Shown: piece after piece, positions 10,801-23,219 of the stretch
Layout: each line of letters begins with the position of its first letter
How positions within the stretch are numbered: the stretch's first letter is position 1
Assembly: GCA_964035775.1 (NCBI GenBank)
Contig: OZ038314.1
Coordinates: forward strand, 40,196,516 to 40,260,515
Direction of reading: 5' to 3'
Source: Osedax frankpressi
Lineage: Eukaryota > Annelida > Polychaeta > Sabellida > Siboglinidae
Length of the DNA stretch: 64,000 nucleotides
Translations under genes and position numbers: made by a program
Notes under the pieces: model-generated
The model's database searches: none
What the model saw: only the letters and a program-made list of their open reading frames with translations
Told to the model about the DNA's origin: nothing

Positions 10801-13359
10801 TGCGGATAGTATTTCCTTTTGTACCCAGAAATTAACCTAGGTAATATATACTGAGTTGAATTGCGATTAACTAATACGTTAAACTTGGCATGTGTCCAGA
10901 CTAAAAAAATCTAAAGGCTGAGATAAAAACTGATTGATAGATTCTATTATAAAGATCATATAACTTTGATTGTATAATAGGAAAATAAACCTGGTTAAAT
11001 TTGCGTGTAAATTGTACAATATTTGGAGTACGTTTTAACTTTTCCTTGGTGGTCCAAGCAATGCTCGTCAATTCCTATTGTTGAATGCAATGGTCAGCGT
11101 GGTAATACAAATAATGTATTTTTTACATACAGATGGAAAATTCACAATATTGATGTTGTTATGGTAAATTGTACTTGTTTTTTAAAATTTTAAAAACATT
11201 TATAAAAGTGTATAAACACTTGGCACAATTATGTGTTGTCTTAGGAATGCAAAACTGACCTACATGTGTAATGGAGCAATGACCTACACACACACACACA
11301 CACACACAGAACACAGAAAATACTAATTCCACTTAATCTTATATAAACAAGTATTGTTTATGAATTTAGGTAATATCTCAACATGAGTCCAGTGCAAGCA
11401 CAAAACCTTCCATGTATTAACTATAAGTTTGGTCTATATAACTATAAGGTCTATATAATCTATAGGTTTTATTTAATCTATAGGGTCTATATAATCTATA
11501 AGGTTTATATAATATATAGTATCTATATAATCTATAGGGTTTATATAATCTATAGGGTTTATATAATCTATAAGTTCTATATAATCTATAGATTTTATAT
11601 AATCTATAGGGTCTATATAATCTATAAGGTTTATATAATATATAGTATCTATATAATCTATAAGGTTTATATAATCTATAGGGTCTATAAAATCTATAAG
11701 GTTTATATAATATATAGTAACTATATAATCTATAGTGGTTATATAATCTATAGTGTCTATATAATCTATAGGGTCTATATAATCTATAGGGTTTATATAA
11801 TCTATAAGGTTTATATAATATATATGGTTTATATACTCTATAGAGGTTATATAATCTAGAGAATTTATATAATATATAGGGTCTATATATTCTATAGGGT
11901 TTATATAATCTATAGAGTCTATATAATATATAGAGTCTATATAATCTATAGGTTTATATAATCTATAGGGTTTATATAATCTATAGGGTTTATATAATCT
12001 ATAGGGTTTATATAATCTATAGAGTCTATATAATATATAGAGTCTATATAATCTATAGGTTTATATAATCTATAGGGTTTATATAATCTATAGGGTTTAT
12101 ATAATCTATAGGGTTTATATAATCTATAGGGTTTATATAATCTATAGGGTTTATATAATATATAGAGTCTATATAATCTACAGGGTTTATATAATATATA
12201 GGTTCTATATAATCAATAGGGTCTATATAATCTATGGGGTTTATATAATCTATATACCTAGATATTTGGTTAAAAAAGTCTACTAACATCCGGCATTATT
12301 TCTTTGAATATAGGAATATACATTAAAGTAATTTGACTCTGTAAATTGTAATCATGAATAAATAATCTAGTTTAAATTTATAAAGAAAATATTTATGAAA
12401 AATATGATTTTGTGAATATAATTATTAAAGTATAACATGCACAGATTATTTAAAGAAGACACACATGAAGTAAAACAGGCACACATCAAGTAAGATAGAC
12501 ACACACGAAGTAAAAACAGGCACACATCAAGTAAGATAGACACACATGAAGTAAAAACAGACACACATCATGGAAGATAGACACACATGAAGTAAAAACA
12601 GGCACACATCAAGTAAGATAGACACACATGAAGTAAAAACAGACACACATCATGGAAGATAGACACACATGAAGTAGAACAGGCACACATCAAGTAAGAT
12701 AGACACACATCAAGTAAAAACAGACACACATCATGGAAGATAGATACACATCAAGTAAAACAATCAGCGTAATACATCAGGGTACCAGGGGCCTAGGCTA
12801 AATTTTATTACTACTTTATTTAACATACCGCGAATTCCTCCGGAGTAACCCTCAAAACATCAAAAAGAACTGCATCGAAACTCTTTGCCTTGGCGGCAGG
12901 AGTTGCAACTTTATTCAAAGACTCATCGCTACTGTTCTGTTGTTGGTGCTGGAAGAGAAATGCAAATTTCATTATGAATTCAACGAATGGTATAACTTAA
13001 ATGAACAAATAGTTGTTATGCAGTAACTAAGGCGATAAGTTATTATAAATATAAATATAAATAATAGAATAATTATTCCTTGAGTAAATTAATCATACCA
13101 CGCATGCAATAAAAAGTATAGAAGACTGATTATTTACACCATAGTAAGATAAATGTGCATTGAATATATCGACCAATCAAATTAGAGCAATATGGATCAC
13201 TAGTTACATTTACCAATGATAAGAAAACAAGAATGCAAGGGTAATACATGTACCATACTGTAGGGACTGATACTGTACCATACTATAGGGACAGCTGTAG
13301 TTACGGGTGAATTGTCCTTGACTCGAAGTTGAGCCGTTTGTGGTCAGTAAAGATGACAT
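7885..13359 (-). CDS. RALGPS: Ral guanine nucleotide exchange factor RALGPS
   Basis: Activates Ral GTPases by nucleotide exchange and binds membranes through a PH domain. Sixteen exons, listed 5' to 3' on minus: 13279-13359, 12829-12948, 12288-12338, 10991-11074, 10747-10836, 10589-10681, 10228-10351, 9949-10080, 9524-9875, 9366-9425, 9005-9168, 8830-8921, 8550-8735, 8220-8325, 8070-8161, 7885-7911. Phases agree throughout and total 617 codons, a little longer than mammalian RALGPS. The RasGEF domain (about residues 58-290) carries [47 protein letters not shown] and [16 protein letters not shown] linker contains PxxP ([12 protein letters not shown]), as expected for SH3 partners, and ARHLIDDS. 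The PH domain (about 490-605) has [15 protein letters not shown] and [14 protein letters not shown]. There is no REM domain, which also fits RALGPS. The start exon follows an acceptor-like tttgcag, so a 5' UTR intron is likely. The exact ends of the first, tenth and last exons are least sure. Confidence 0.92.
11281..11308. repeat. (CA)n microsatellite
   Basis: About 14 uninterrupted CA dinucleotides in RALGPS intron 3. Confidence 0.9.
11415..12255. repeat. 18-bp minisatellite in RALGPS intron 3
   Basis: Roughly 45 copies of a unit close to TTTATATAATCTATAGGG with scattered variants (gggtct, aggttt, agtatc). Because 18 is a multiple of 3 the array stays open in several frames on both strands; these are not genes. 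It lies just 3' (in gene orientation) of the tiny 51-bp RasGEF exon at 12288-12338. Confidence 0.95.
12460..12770. repeat. Alternating minisatellite in RALGPS intron 2
   Basis: Tandem units of about 18-20 bp sharing the core ACACATCAAGTAAGATAG, alternating with a second version (ACACATGAAGTAAAAACAG) and a third containing CATCATGGAAGATAG. With the 18-bp array it brackets the 51-bp exon at 12288-12338. Confidence 0.9.
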
Positions 13360-15743
13360 TCTGCAAACTTGAGCAAAGCAACAGATATCCTGTCAAAGAC
13401 AATTGAGATTAAAATAAAGGAAAATGTGGCAGTCACATATTGTATTGATGTTATTATTGTATTGTATTGTAGTGCATAAGATAATAAATGGCAAATTGTA
13501 AATACTATTAATAATTGAAATAGTATTGTGAAGATTATATAGCTATTATACTATTGACACTATATCAATGTTATAACTGGAAACATGGGAGATAATATTT
13601 CTAGATATGTTAATTAACTTGATTGTAAATCACTAATTAACTCAGCTATTGTTAATTATCATTGTGATCATATGAATATATTATATATACAAAAGTAAAT
13701 AAACATTGCTATATGATAATATATAAATAACTATATGTATTTCAATATATTAGAACATAATATGTTATAAAACTTTATACTGCCATGATGTACTACCATA
13801 GAGCAACTTGTGAATAGCTTACTAGCTCAATAAGATACTGTATAACCCAAATGCTGATAGATCATATTCAGAATAGAACATTGAAACACCTTAATAAATA
13901 TAGGTGTAAATACATGTATTATGATATTAAATAACACTCAAAAAAGTAGTGTTGACATGTAAACCAAGTACAGTGGTGATTTTCTCCATTATAAATAGAT
14001 CAATAGATAACAATACTGTGGTTTGCTGGTATGGATAAGACCACATACATACACATATATATCAAAGTATAATTAGTCATAATATTATACAATATATTAT
14101 ACAAATTGAATTAACTTTAAATATACAATTAATGTGATTATAGCTATTTATTATGATCCAATTATGATAAAAAATATATTTCTGTATATCAAATACAATA
14201 GAACTTGTAGAATTAATATGTATTACTAATATGTTACCCACATATAAACACATATAAATACAACCCTCATATAGCATATTATTGGAAAACACATAAATGA
14301 TTATTTATGTCTGCTAGGATATATAAAAAGTATGCAAAATATAAATACACATAGCTTCTAAAACAACAGCATTATACATCATGTGAATATAGAAGTAGTA
14401 TTACTTACAGTTATAATGTAAAGTTATAATGTCTAACTAATATTGTAACCCGTCGGCTTTCTAATATTGATTAAACACGAGACTAAAATAAACCATTATT
14501 ATAATTTAACTATCTATAATTGAATAAATAAAATTATCTTACAATTTGTGAAATTATAAATTTGTAATGATTTTAAATTTTTTAAATATAATTAAATATT
14601 TGAAATAATTAAATAATGTTTATTATTGAATATATAATGTATATACATTAGTGTTATTTCTAATAGTAATTATTAATAAATTATTACATAAATAACTCAA
14701 TATATTAATAAGTAATTGTGAAATAAGAAGAGAATAAAAATAATATGTTATATAATATATTTATATATTATTATTAGTACATTAATACATTCATGCTATA
14801 AACACATTACTAAAGCTATAAAGCTAAATAATGGATATTGTGTTTTTATTGCATGTTTTGGTAAATATTATTTGTTTAAATATAAATAGAATGAGAAATA
14901 ATAATTAGTATTATCAATAAATGTTTTAAACATTATTTGATATCCGAATTAACTACATTAATCACATAACTTATAGTATTAGAATGACATGGCAATGAGT
15001 AGAATATATTATAGCCTAGATTTGTATAGAATTTAAATTAGCATTCCCACAGAAAAATGGCAGCAATGTTAGGTATTTAGTTATTTCAATAAAATCAATT
15101 TACATATATTATATTCATTGAATAGAAAAGTAGGTTTAATAACATAAACACACCTTTGTTGAATTTATTTATAGTTAGAATCATAAATTTACATGTTCAA
15201 ATAATTACAAATACTAAAAATTAAATCCTATGAAAAATTAATTTCAAACAACAATAATCAAATATAATTTTCAAAGATGGTACAATAGATTACCTTATCC
15301 AATAGAGCATATGGATGGACAGCAGTAGATCCACTAATAAACATAGAGGCTAGCAGCATTGCAGTAACAAAGGCTGATGACAATGAAATGAACAAAGATG
15401 ATGATATATAAGCACTTCAAAGGAAGGGAGATATCTAATACACATGACTAGCAATATCCCGTGAGATAGAAGTAAAGTTAATATATGCAGCCAAAACTCA
15501 TAAGATTATAGTATTAATGAGCAGGACATGCTTTTTGCAGGCAAATATTGATCTATGTTTATTGGTAAATAATGGAATACATAATAACCACTCCTTCTAA
15601 ACAAATAGTGTGCACGAACTTATAGATGTATAGCAACAATGTATGATGTAACAAGGGTAATACTGCCATTATATAATAGATCACAGTAATAGTACATAAG
15701 TAAAGTTAAACATCATTAAAGCATATATACATTATATATAGAA

Positions 15744-15784
15744 ATAGAGTACCTTAGATAATTATATTATCTAAGGTACTCTAT
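15744..15784. repeat. Perfect 19-bp hairpin with 3-base loop
   Basis: The arm ATAGAGTACCTTAGATAAT is followed by three bases and then its exact reverse complement. The arms include GTACC/GGTAC and are not simple A/T sequence, so the match is not a by-product of base composition. No flanking gene explains it. Confidence 0.9.
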
Positions 15785-15933
15785 TATCTTCTATGATGAA
15801 CTATTATATATATCAAATATCAAGTTATTAATTGCAAGCACATATTTATTGGATAAAATACCTCTATGATATTGATATGACAATTACGAGTGACAGATTA
15901 CCAGCCAATGAGGAGAGAACTGTTGTTAGTGTT

Positions 15934-15962
15934 TTGGAATTCTAACTTTTTAGGAATTCCAA
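15934..15962. repeat. Short 9-bp inverted repeat
   Basis: TTGGAATTC and GAATTCCAA flank an 11-base spacer, about 150 bp from the larger hairpin. Confidence 0.7.
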
Positions 15963-17194
15963 TGTCACAAATATTATTGATGGATTTTATTATAATTTGA
16001 CCATTTATAATAACCCATAAAATAGCCATAGAAATAATGATTAATTACATTCCTAATATGACATACAGATAAATCATATGTATGCTTTTCCAGACTTTTT
16101 TATCAAATAGGCAAACAAAAAGATTATAACAAAGTTAATAAAAAATACTTTATTTCAGATTTAATTATTAAGTATTGATATTGATAATTAATGTGAATTT
16201 TTATAAATCTTAATACTAAAAGTAAATTATTTAGATAATAAATTACAAAATTCTCACAAATGTTATATAATATGATAATATATAAATGATAATTAGTGAC
16301 ATTATTACACCATGAATTATTTATTTGTTGCATTATTCTTATTTTGACCTTTTGAAATAAGTGTTTCCATAAAGGAGGTCGACAATGTAAATACATAAGT
16401 TCAAGTCAATTTATGAAAAGTGAAGTTATGTCAAAATATATAAAATGTAACTACAATTACAATTTGCCACAAGAGAGGAAAAGTTATCCTGGAGAATTAT
16501 AGAAACTTGAGATTGCAAACTGATTTACAAATTCACATTGATTTTAGATATTTCATAAGATATGAATTTTGCAGCTAAATATATATATATGTCATTTAAT
16601 GAGCTGTTAAATATGAACTGATATCATAGGGAATAAATACCTTATAATAAATAAATTAATTAATAACTGATGATTCATTAATTTGTTACTGATATATAAA
16701 CACAATGATAACATAATAATGACACATTATGATGTCATGTGATAGATAACAAAAGTATGTAATATACGCATATATACATAATAGAAATCAATATCTATAT
16801 AATATATGTAAAGGATAATCTTATATATATATATATTTATATTCTGGACCACTATGGTATTTTATATAGGTTACATAAGTTGTGTATAAATCACCCAAGC
16901 TAATAATACTAAAACAATAATAATGCAGGGTTGCATATACATATGTTGGATACATATATTTACAATGAGAACTTAATCTGGGTTTAATAAAATACAAGGA
17001 GACCTTGAATATATAACCAATGATAATTTACAAATGAAAATATATTGTATATATAGATATATATTATATATAATATATATAATATATATAAATATAATAA
17101 TATATAAATATGTATATTGTATATAATATATATACTATATATAAATTTCTATAAATATATATATATATAGATAGCTATATAATTGTATATAGAG

Positions 17195-17226
<32 letters not shown>

Positions 17227-20042
17227 TCTATATAATATATATAGATATATATTGAGTTTATGAATTATATTGTTATATAAAGTATAGTTTTAAATTAATA
17301 TTTTTAATAACAATTATATGTATTCTGTATATTAATGTATACAATTCTAACAGATTAGTTAAGAAATAAATGAAATATAACATTTAAACATGTAAAAGAA
17401 TGTATTATAACGTATATAGTGTGATAATCTAATGAAGGGACAGTTTATTAAATATGAACAATGCTAATGAGTATAAGTATTGATAATGTATAACTACTTA
17501 TCAGTTATGCAATGGTCAGTGTCACAGACAATTAGAGGTATTAACAACTCTTCTATTTCCTTTTAAAGCCACATTTTAATCTTATTACAATCAACTACTT
17601 AATTACTTTATGAGAAATTCATTTTTCTTTTTATACCGATTATACAAATTAAAATATTGATGATAAATAACTTTAATAAGTTAGTTTTCTAATGAAGTTA
17701 TATTTATAATATGACTATAATTAATAACTTAATTATACTTTGAAGACTACTTCGAAGTTACTATAAGAGGATCTTCTATCTTATTGTATAATTTGTGAAT
17801 GTTTATCTTTAATAATAAATGATAATTTTGACATTACAAATTAATCTAATATGAATATGATTGAATTTAAAGAACACTTACCTATGTTTGGATAAGATAT
17901 TATGAATACTGAGATAAGCTTAGTTAGAGAGTTGTGTATGAATAAAGGATCAATTGATAATAGTGAAGGTAGTTATTCACTATATTGGGTTACAGATTAT
18001 ATAAGGGAGGATCTCCAATCTATACAATACATGAATACACCCAGGCAAGTTCACTAACATACGAAGTGTTTTAACAAACTGCTAAATAGAATAGTATCAC
18101 CACAGGGGTACCCAAGTTGTACATTGTACATACCCAACCATACATTGTGATTGGATAGAATTTCTGTGTATTGTGGATACTTTTATATAACATATAGAAA
18201 TATTAGCAAAGATAACTAGTAATACCATTGAACATACTATGTAACGCATTTTCTAATTAAGTATCATATAGAGTATGAGAGTACAAGGTACTTGATAGTA
18301 CGCACCTAGTACAGTTATTTATAAAAGAATATACTGAGTTATTGATTATATTATGTAATGATTATTTAATATTATAATACTCAGAAGTGACAATGCTATT
18401 ACAATACTGATGACTAAAACTGACCACTATAATCCAGGCTAGACATGCATGGATCAATAATGCTGACCATCCCACCAGCGGTCAATTTAGAAGAATATTA
18501 TTACATAATACTAGACTGTTCACCTGCTAGTATACATTTACATGGGTACATATGATATTCAATTGTATAATAAAAAAAATGTATATCAATGACACCTAAT
18601 AACGTATTTATTTGAGTAAGAGAGTTTAAAACTATATGCATATAATTCATTTTAAGACTAACTTATGTTAATCATCTATATCTATTAGCAAAATATGAAT
18701 TAAATAATAATATATGAGTTTATATAATTATAACATCATGTTAGTCCGAAAAAACATGGAGTTATTATTTTACATGAAATTTAGATATAATAGTACATTT
18801 GATACATTATATAAATATCATAAAATAAGATTACTATATATATTAACAAGTACCTTATTTAATATAAAATGCTGTATTATATATTATTATTACAATTTTT
18901 ATAATTTAATTTTAAAATATCCAATTATACAATTGTAATATATAATGTAATACAAAGCAATATAATGATGTATTATAACTTTATATTTCTTAATATGTTT
19001 AAATTACATTTAGTAAAATTATTATTAATTGGTAATATTGATTTATAGTGGAAAGTATATAATATCCATTAATCTTTAATGTGAAATTATTTGAAATCGT
19101 TAAATCTAATAATTTGGTACACGAATATAAATACGTAAGATACAAGTGAATAAATACTAACTTCATATAATTATTTATATATTAGTTGAAACTTTTAACT
19201 TGAAAGGTACAAACAAAAAATAATAAAAGATGAAACTAAACGTATTTTAATGAAAAATAATTTGTTTAGGATATGCAGACGATATACACGAATGATATAA
19301 CCTATACGATCTCTATATATTCTCACTGCTAGAATAATTATGGGCGTGACTACGATCGCGGGCGTTTGAATAAGTAAATTGCGTGCGTATGCTATCAATA
19401 CATACAAAAACTCTGTATATATACAGATATATTCAGTAAATGCATGGTGAACATATATCTATACTAAATATCGATATACGGACCATTTTTGCATTCGAGC
19501 ATGGATTGTATCAGTAAAATGTTCCATATAGATATACTATGGGCTGCTGGATTCATAAGTCATTGAACCGTTGAGATGATGAATGTTGATGGGAAATATT
19601 TTTACATTTTATAATTCTGATAGAAATACAATATCTAATGAAGGATGGATACTGTATATCATAATATAGTTATTGCAATATAATATTAATATGCATATAT
19701 TATTTATACTATATATCAGTTACTTATAGATAATATATGTATTCTATTATAACTTTTAAATATATTTTAATTATACATTGAAATCAATTTAAATTACTTT
19801 ATTTTTAATTTATTAACCTATTTAAAAATGTTCTGTTTTCAAAGTATTTATAATTATAATATTCATCAATCTTTCATTCATTTTACTATAATGTAAAAGA
19901 TAAACTTACGTAATGATATTAAATACTGGTATACTATATGTATAAGGGTACATTTGTATAACAAGTACAATATTGGGTTTACTATTTCAGTTATAATAAT
20001 TAACAACCAGAAAATAATGCGGTACAATATTTCAATATATTA

Positions 20043-20105
<63 letters not shown>
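20043..20105. repeat. (TA)n microsatellite
   Basis: About 31 uninterrupted TA units. Confidence 0.95.
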
Positions 20106-20108
<3 letters not shown>

Positions 20109-20589
20109 GGTCTATCAGGATATCTAATTATTCACTGTTTAATAAACAAGATTAAACCCTTAAAAAGTGACCACTAATGGGGTCAACAGTCATTCTGTAT
20201 CATAACGATACAGAATATTGCCAAATATGTAAAAATCACAGAAGTAGATTCACTGAATGAAATATTACTTTAGTTAACCATAGGATAGATTTACTCAAGG
20301 AAAAGTGTTTACAAGATAAATGATGTCTAGCAAGATAAACAAGTATCCAGCTGTTGTAATTTAAATACCCACCATTGGTCAAGTCACTATCTAAATTAAT
20401 GATTACAACACATATATTGGGGCAGTATGTCATGTGGAATAATGAGTCATATTTTTAACAAATCATATATGTGATTACACTAATAAAATTATATCTTATA
20501 ATTTTGGTATAAGTCAATTTAAAATATATAATTAATAATCGAGTTTTTTTTAAAACAATATATAAATTGTTAAGGTAATTGAATTCAAA

Positions 20590-22515
20590 AGTTATACAAT
20601 GTATACAATGTATATTACAATGTATACTACATTGTACGTCACGATGTACGTCACGATGTAAGTCACGATGTACGTCACGATGTACGTCACGATGTACGTC
20701 ACGATGTACGTCACGATGTACGTCACGATGTACGTCACGATGTACGTCACGATGTACGTCACGATGTACGTCACGATGTACGTCACGATGTACGTCACGA
20801 TGTACGTCACGATGTACGTCACGATGTACGTCACGATGTACGTCACGATGTACGTCACGATGTACGTCACGATGTACGTCACGATGTACGTCACGATGTA
20901 CGTCACGATGTACGTCACGATGTACGTCACGATGTACGTCACGATGTACGTCACGATGTACGTCACGATGTACGTCACGATGTACGTCACGATGTACGTC
21001 ACGATGTACGTCACGATGTACGTCACGATGTACGTCACGATGTACGTCACGACGTATATTACGACGTATATTACGACGTATATTACGACGTATATTACGA
21101 CGTATATTACGACGTATATTATAACGTATATTATAACGTATATTATAACGTATATTATAACGTATATTATAACGTATATTATAACGTATATTATAACGTA
21201 TATTATAACGTATATTATAACGTATATTATAACGTATATTATAACGTATATTATAACGTATATTATAACGTATATTATAACGTATATTATAACGTATATT
21301 ATAACGTATATTATAACGTATATTATAACGTATATTATAACGTATATTATAACGTATATTATAACGTATATTATAACGTATATTATAACGTATATTATAA
21401 CGTATATTATAACGTATATTATAACGTATATTATAACGTATATTATAACGTATATTATAACGTATATTATAACGTATATTATAACGTATATTATAACGTA
21501 TATTATAACGTATATTATAACGTATATTATAACGTATATTATAACGTATATTATAACGTATATTATAACGTATATTATAACGTATATTATAACGTATATT
21601 ATAACGTATATTATAACGTATATTATAACGTATATTATAACGTATATTATAACGTATATTATAACGTATATTATAACGTATATTATAACGTATATTATAA
21701 CGTATATTATAACGTATATTATAACGTATATTATAACGTATATTATAACGTATATTATAACGTATATTATAACGTATATTATAACGTATATTATAACGTA
21801 TATTATAACGTATATTATAACGTATATTATAACGTATATTATAACGTATATTATAACGTATATTATAACGTATATTATAACGTATATTATAACGTATATT
21901 ATAACGTATATTATAACGTATATTATAACGTATATTATAACGTATATTATAACGTATATTATAACGTATATTATAACGTATATTATAACGTATATTATAA
22001 CGTATATTATAACGTATATTATAACGTATATTATAACGTATATTATAACGTATATTATAACGTATATTATAACGTATATTATAACGTATATTATAACGTA
22101 TATTATAACGTATATTATAACGTATATTATAACGTATATTATAACGTATATTATAACGTATATTATAACGTATATTATAACGTATATTATAACGTATATT
22201 ATAACGTATATTATAACGTATATTATAACGTATATTATAACGTATATTATAACGTATATTATAACGTATATTATAACGTATATTATAACGTATATTACAA
22301 CGTATATTACAACGTATATTATAACGTATATTATAATGTATATTATAATGTATATTATAATGTATATTATAATGTATATTATAATGTATATTATAATGTA
22401 TATTATAATGTATATTATAATGTATATTATAATGTATATTATAATGTATATTATAATGTATATTATAATGTATATTATAATGTATATTATAATGTATATT
22501 ATAATGTATATTACA
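20590..22515. repeat. 12-bp satellite in four homogeneous sequence blocks
   Basis: A continuous 12-bp tandem array. Block 1 (about 20640-21050) repeats ACGATGTACGTC about 34 times almost without error. Block 2 (about 21050-21115) repeats ACGACGTATATT. Block 3 (about 21116-22325) repeats ATAACGTATATT about 100 times. Block 4 (about 22326-22510) repeats ATAATGTATATT about 15 times. A leading stretch at 20592-20640 is degenerate. All differences between blocks are transitions, mostly at CpG. The unit is a multiple of 3, so all frames stay open and give frames of up to 620 codons that are not genes. Confidence 0.97.
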
Positions 22516-22793
22516 ATATCATTAATTTGATATTTAATATTTTTTTTATAATTATTTACAATATATTTATTTCCTACATAGGATTTTTTTTTCTTATTTC
22601 CATTAGTTATACAATAGAAACGTTATCTTGTCTTATTAAACAAAAGTGCCCGGTAATTCAATATCTACTCACATATGCTACTAGATTATGTTCACACATA
22701 TTTATACAAAAATGTATTTATAAATAAACTTGAGGAATTTATAATTTACGTCTATTAAAGATAATATATAACAAAATGTTTTTTCCAAGAGAT

Positions 22794-22945
22794 ATATCTA
22801 TAATATGAATAGGATATATCTATAATATGAATAGGATATATCTATAATATGAATAGGATATATCTATAATATGAATAGGATATATCTATAATATGAATAA
22901 GATATATCTATAATATGAATAGGATATATCTATAATATGAATAGT
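22794..22945. repeat. 22-bp minisatellite, about seven copies
   Basis: Unit close to AGGATATATCTATAATATGA plus two bases, nearly identical between copies. It lies in non-coding DNA 280 bp after the 12-bp satellite. Confidence 0.9.
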
Positions 22946-23089
22946 TATTATCATAAAATATAGGTCTTAATATAGGTCTAAGATCAAATATAAATGAATT
23001 TATTCAAATCTAAGTTATTTAAATATTATATATAAAATATATCTTATAAAATGAGGTTCATATTATATATACATTTTAATAAATTCTAT

Positions 23090-23195
23090 AATAATAATAA
23101 TAATAATAATTATTATTATAATAATAATAATAATAATAATTATACTAATAATAATAATAATAATAATAATAATATAAATAATAATAATTAGCTTT
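23090..23195. repeat. (TAA)n microsatellite
   Basis: Trinucleotide runs of TAA with a short TTA inversion in the middle. Confidence 0.85.
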
Positions 23196-23219
23196 ATTAA
23201 AATCATGGTCAAATGATAT

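Larger units (their letters stand above)
13360..20589. other. Long AT-rich stretch without a supported gene
   Basis: Upstream of RALGPS; its promoter and any 5' UTR exon should lie at the left end. The stretch holds AT-rich palindromic sequence at about 17040-17260, a (TA)n run at 20043-20105 and two hairpins listed separately. Two weak coding hints were seen: a minus-strand signal-peptide-like stretch at 15293-15362 and a hydrophobic frame at 19195-19407. Neither could be connected to other exons. Confidence 0.6.

Noticed and set aside
11383-12289. Frames of 158 and 78 codons rich in YIIYRV or INPIDY repeats
   Set aside because: They are the 18-bp intronic minisatellite of RALGPS.
19195-19407. 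70-codon hydrophobic minus-strand frame resembling a membrane segment
   Set aside because: No connecting exons, no recognisable motif, and hydrophobic frames are expected in AT-rich DNA.
20668-22530. 620-codon open frame of Y-V-T-M and Y-I-I-T repeats, and its partners at 20579-21124 and 20592-21050
   Set aside because: It is the 12-bp satellite read as protein; the unit is a multiple of three, so all frames stay open. No start context, introns or non-repeat coding flank.
22794-22945. CRISPR-like regular repeat
   Set aside because: Units abut directly with no unique spacers, no cas genes, and the DNA is eukaryotic; the same holds for all other arrays here.
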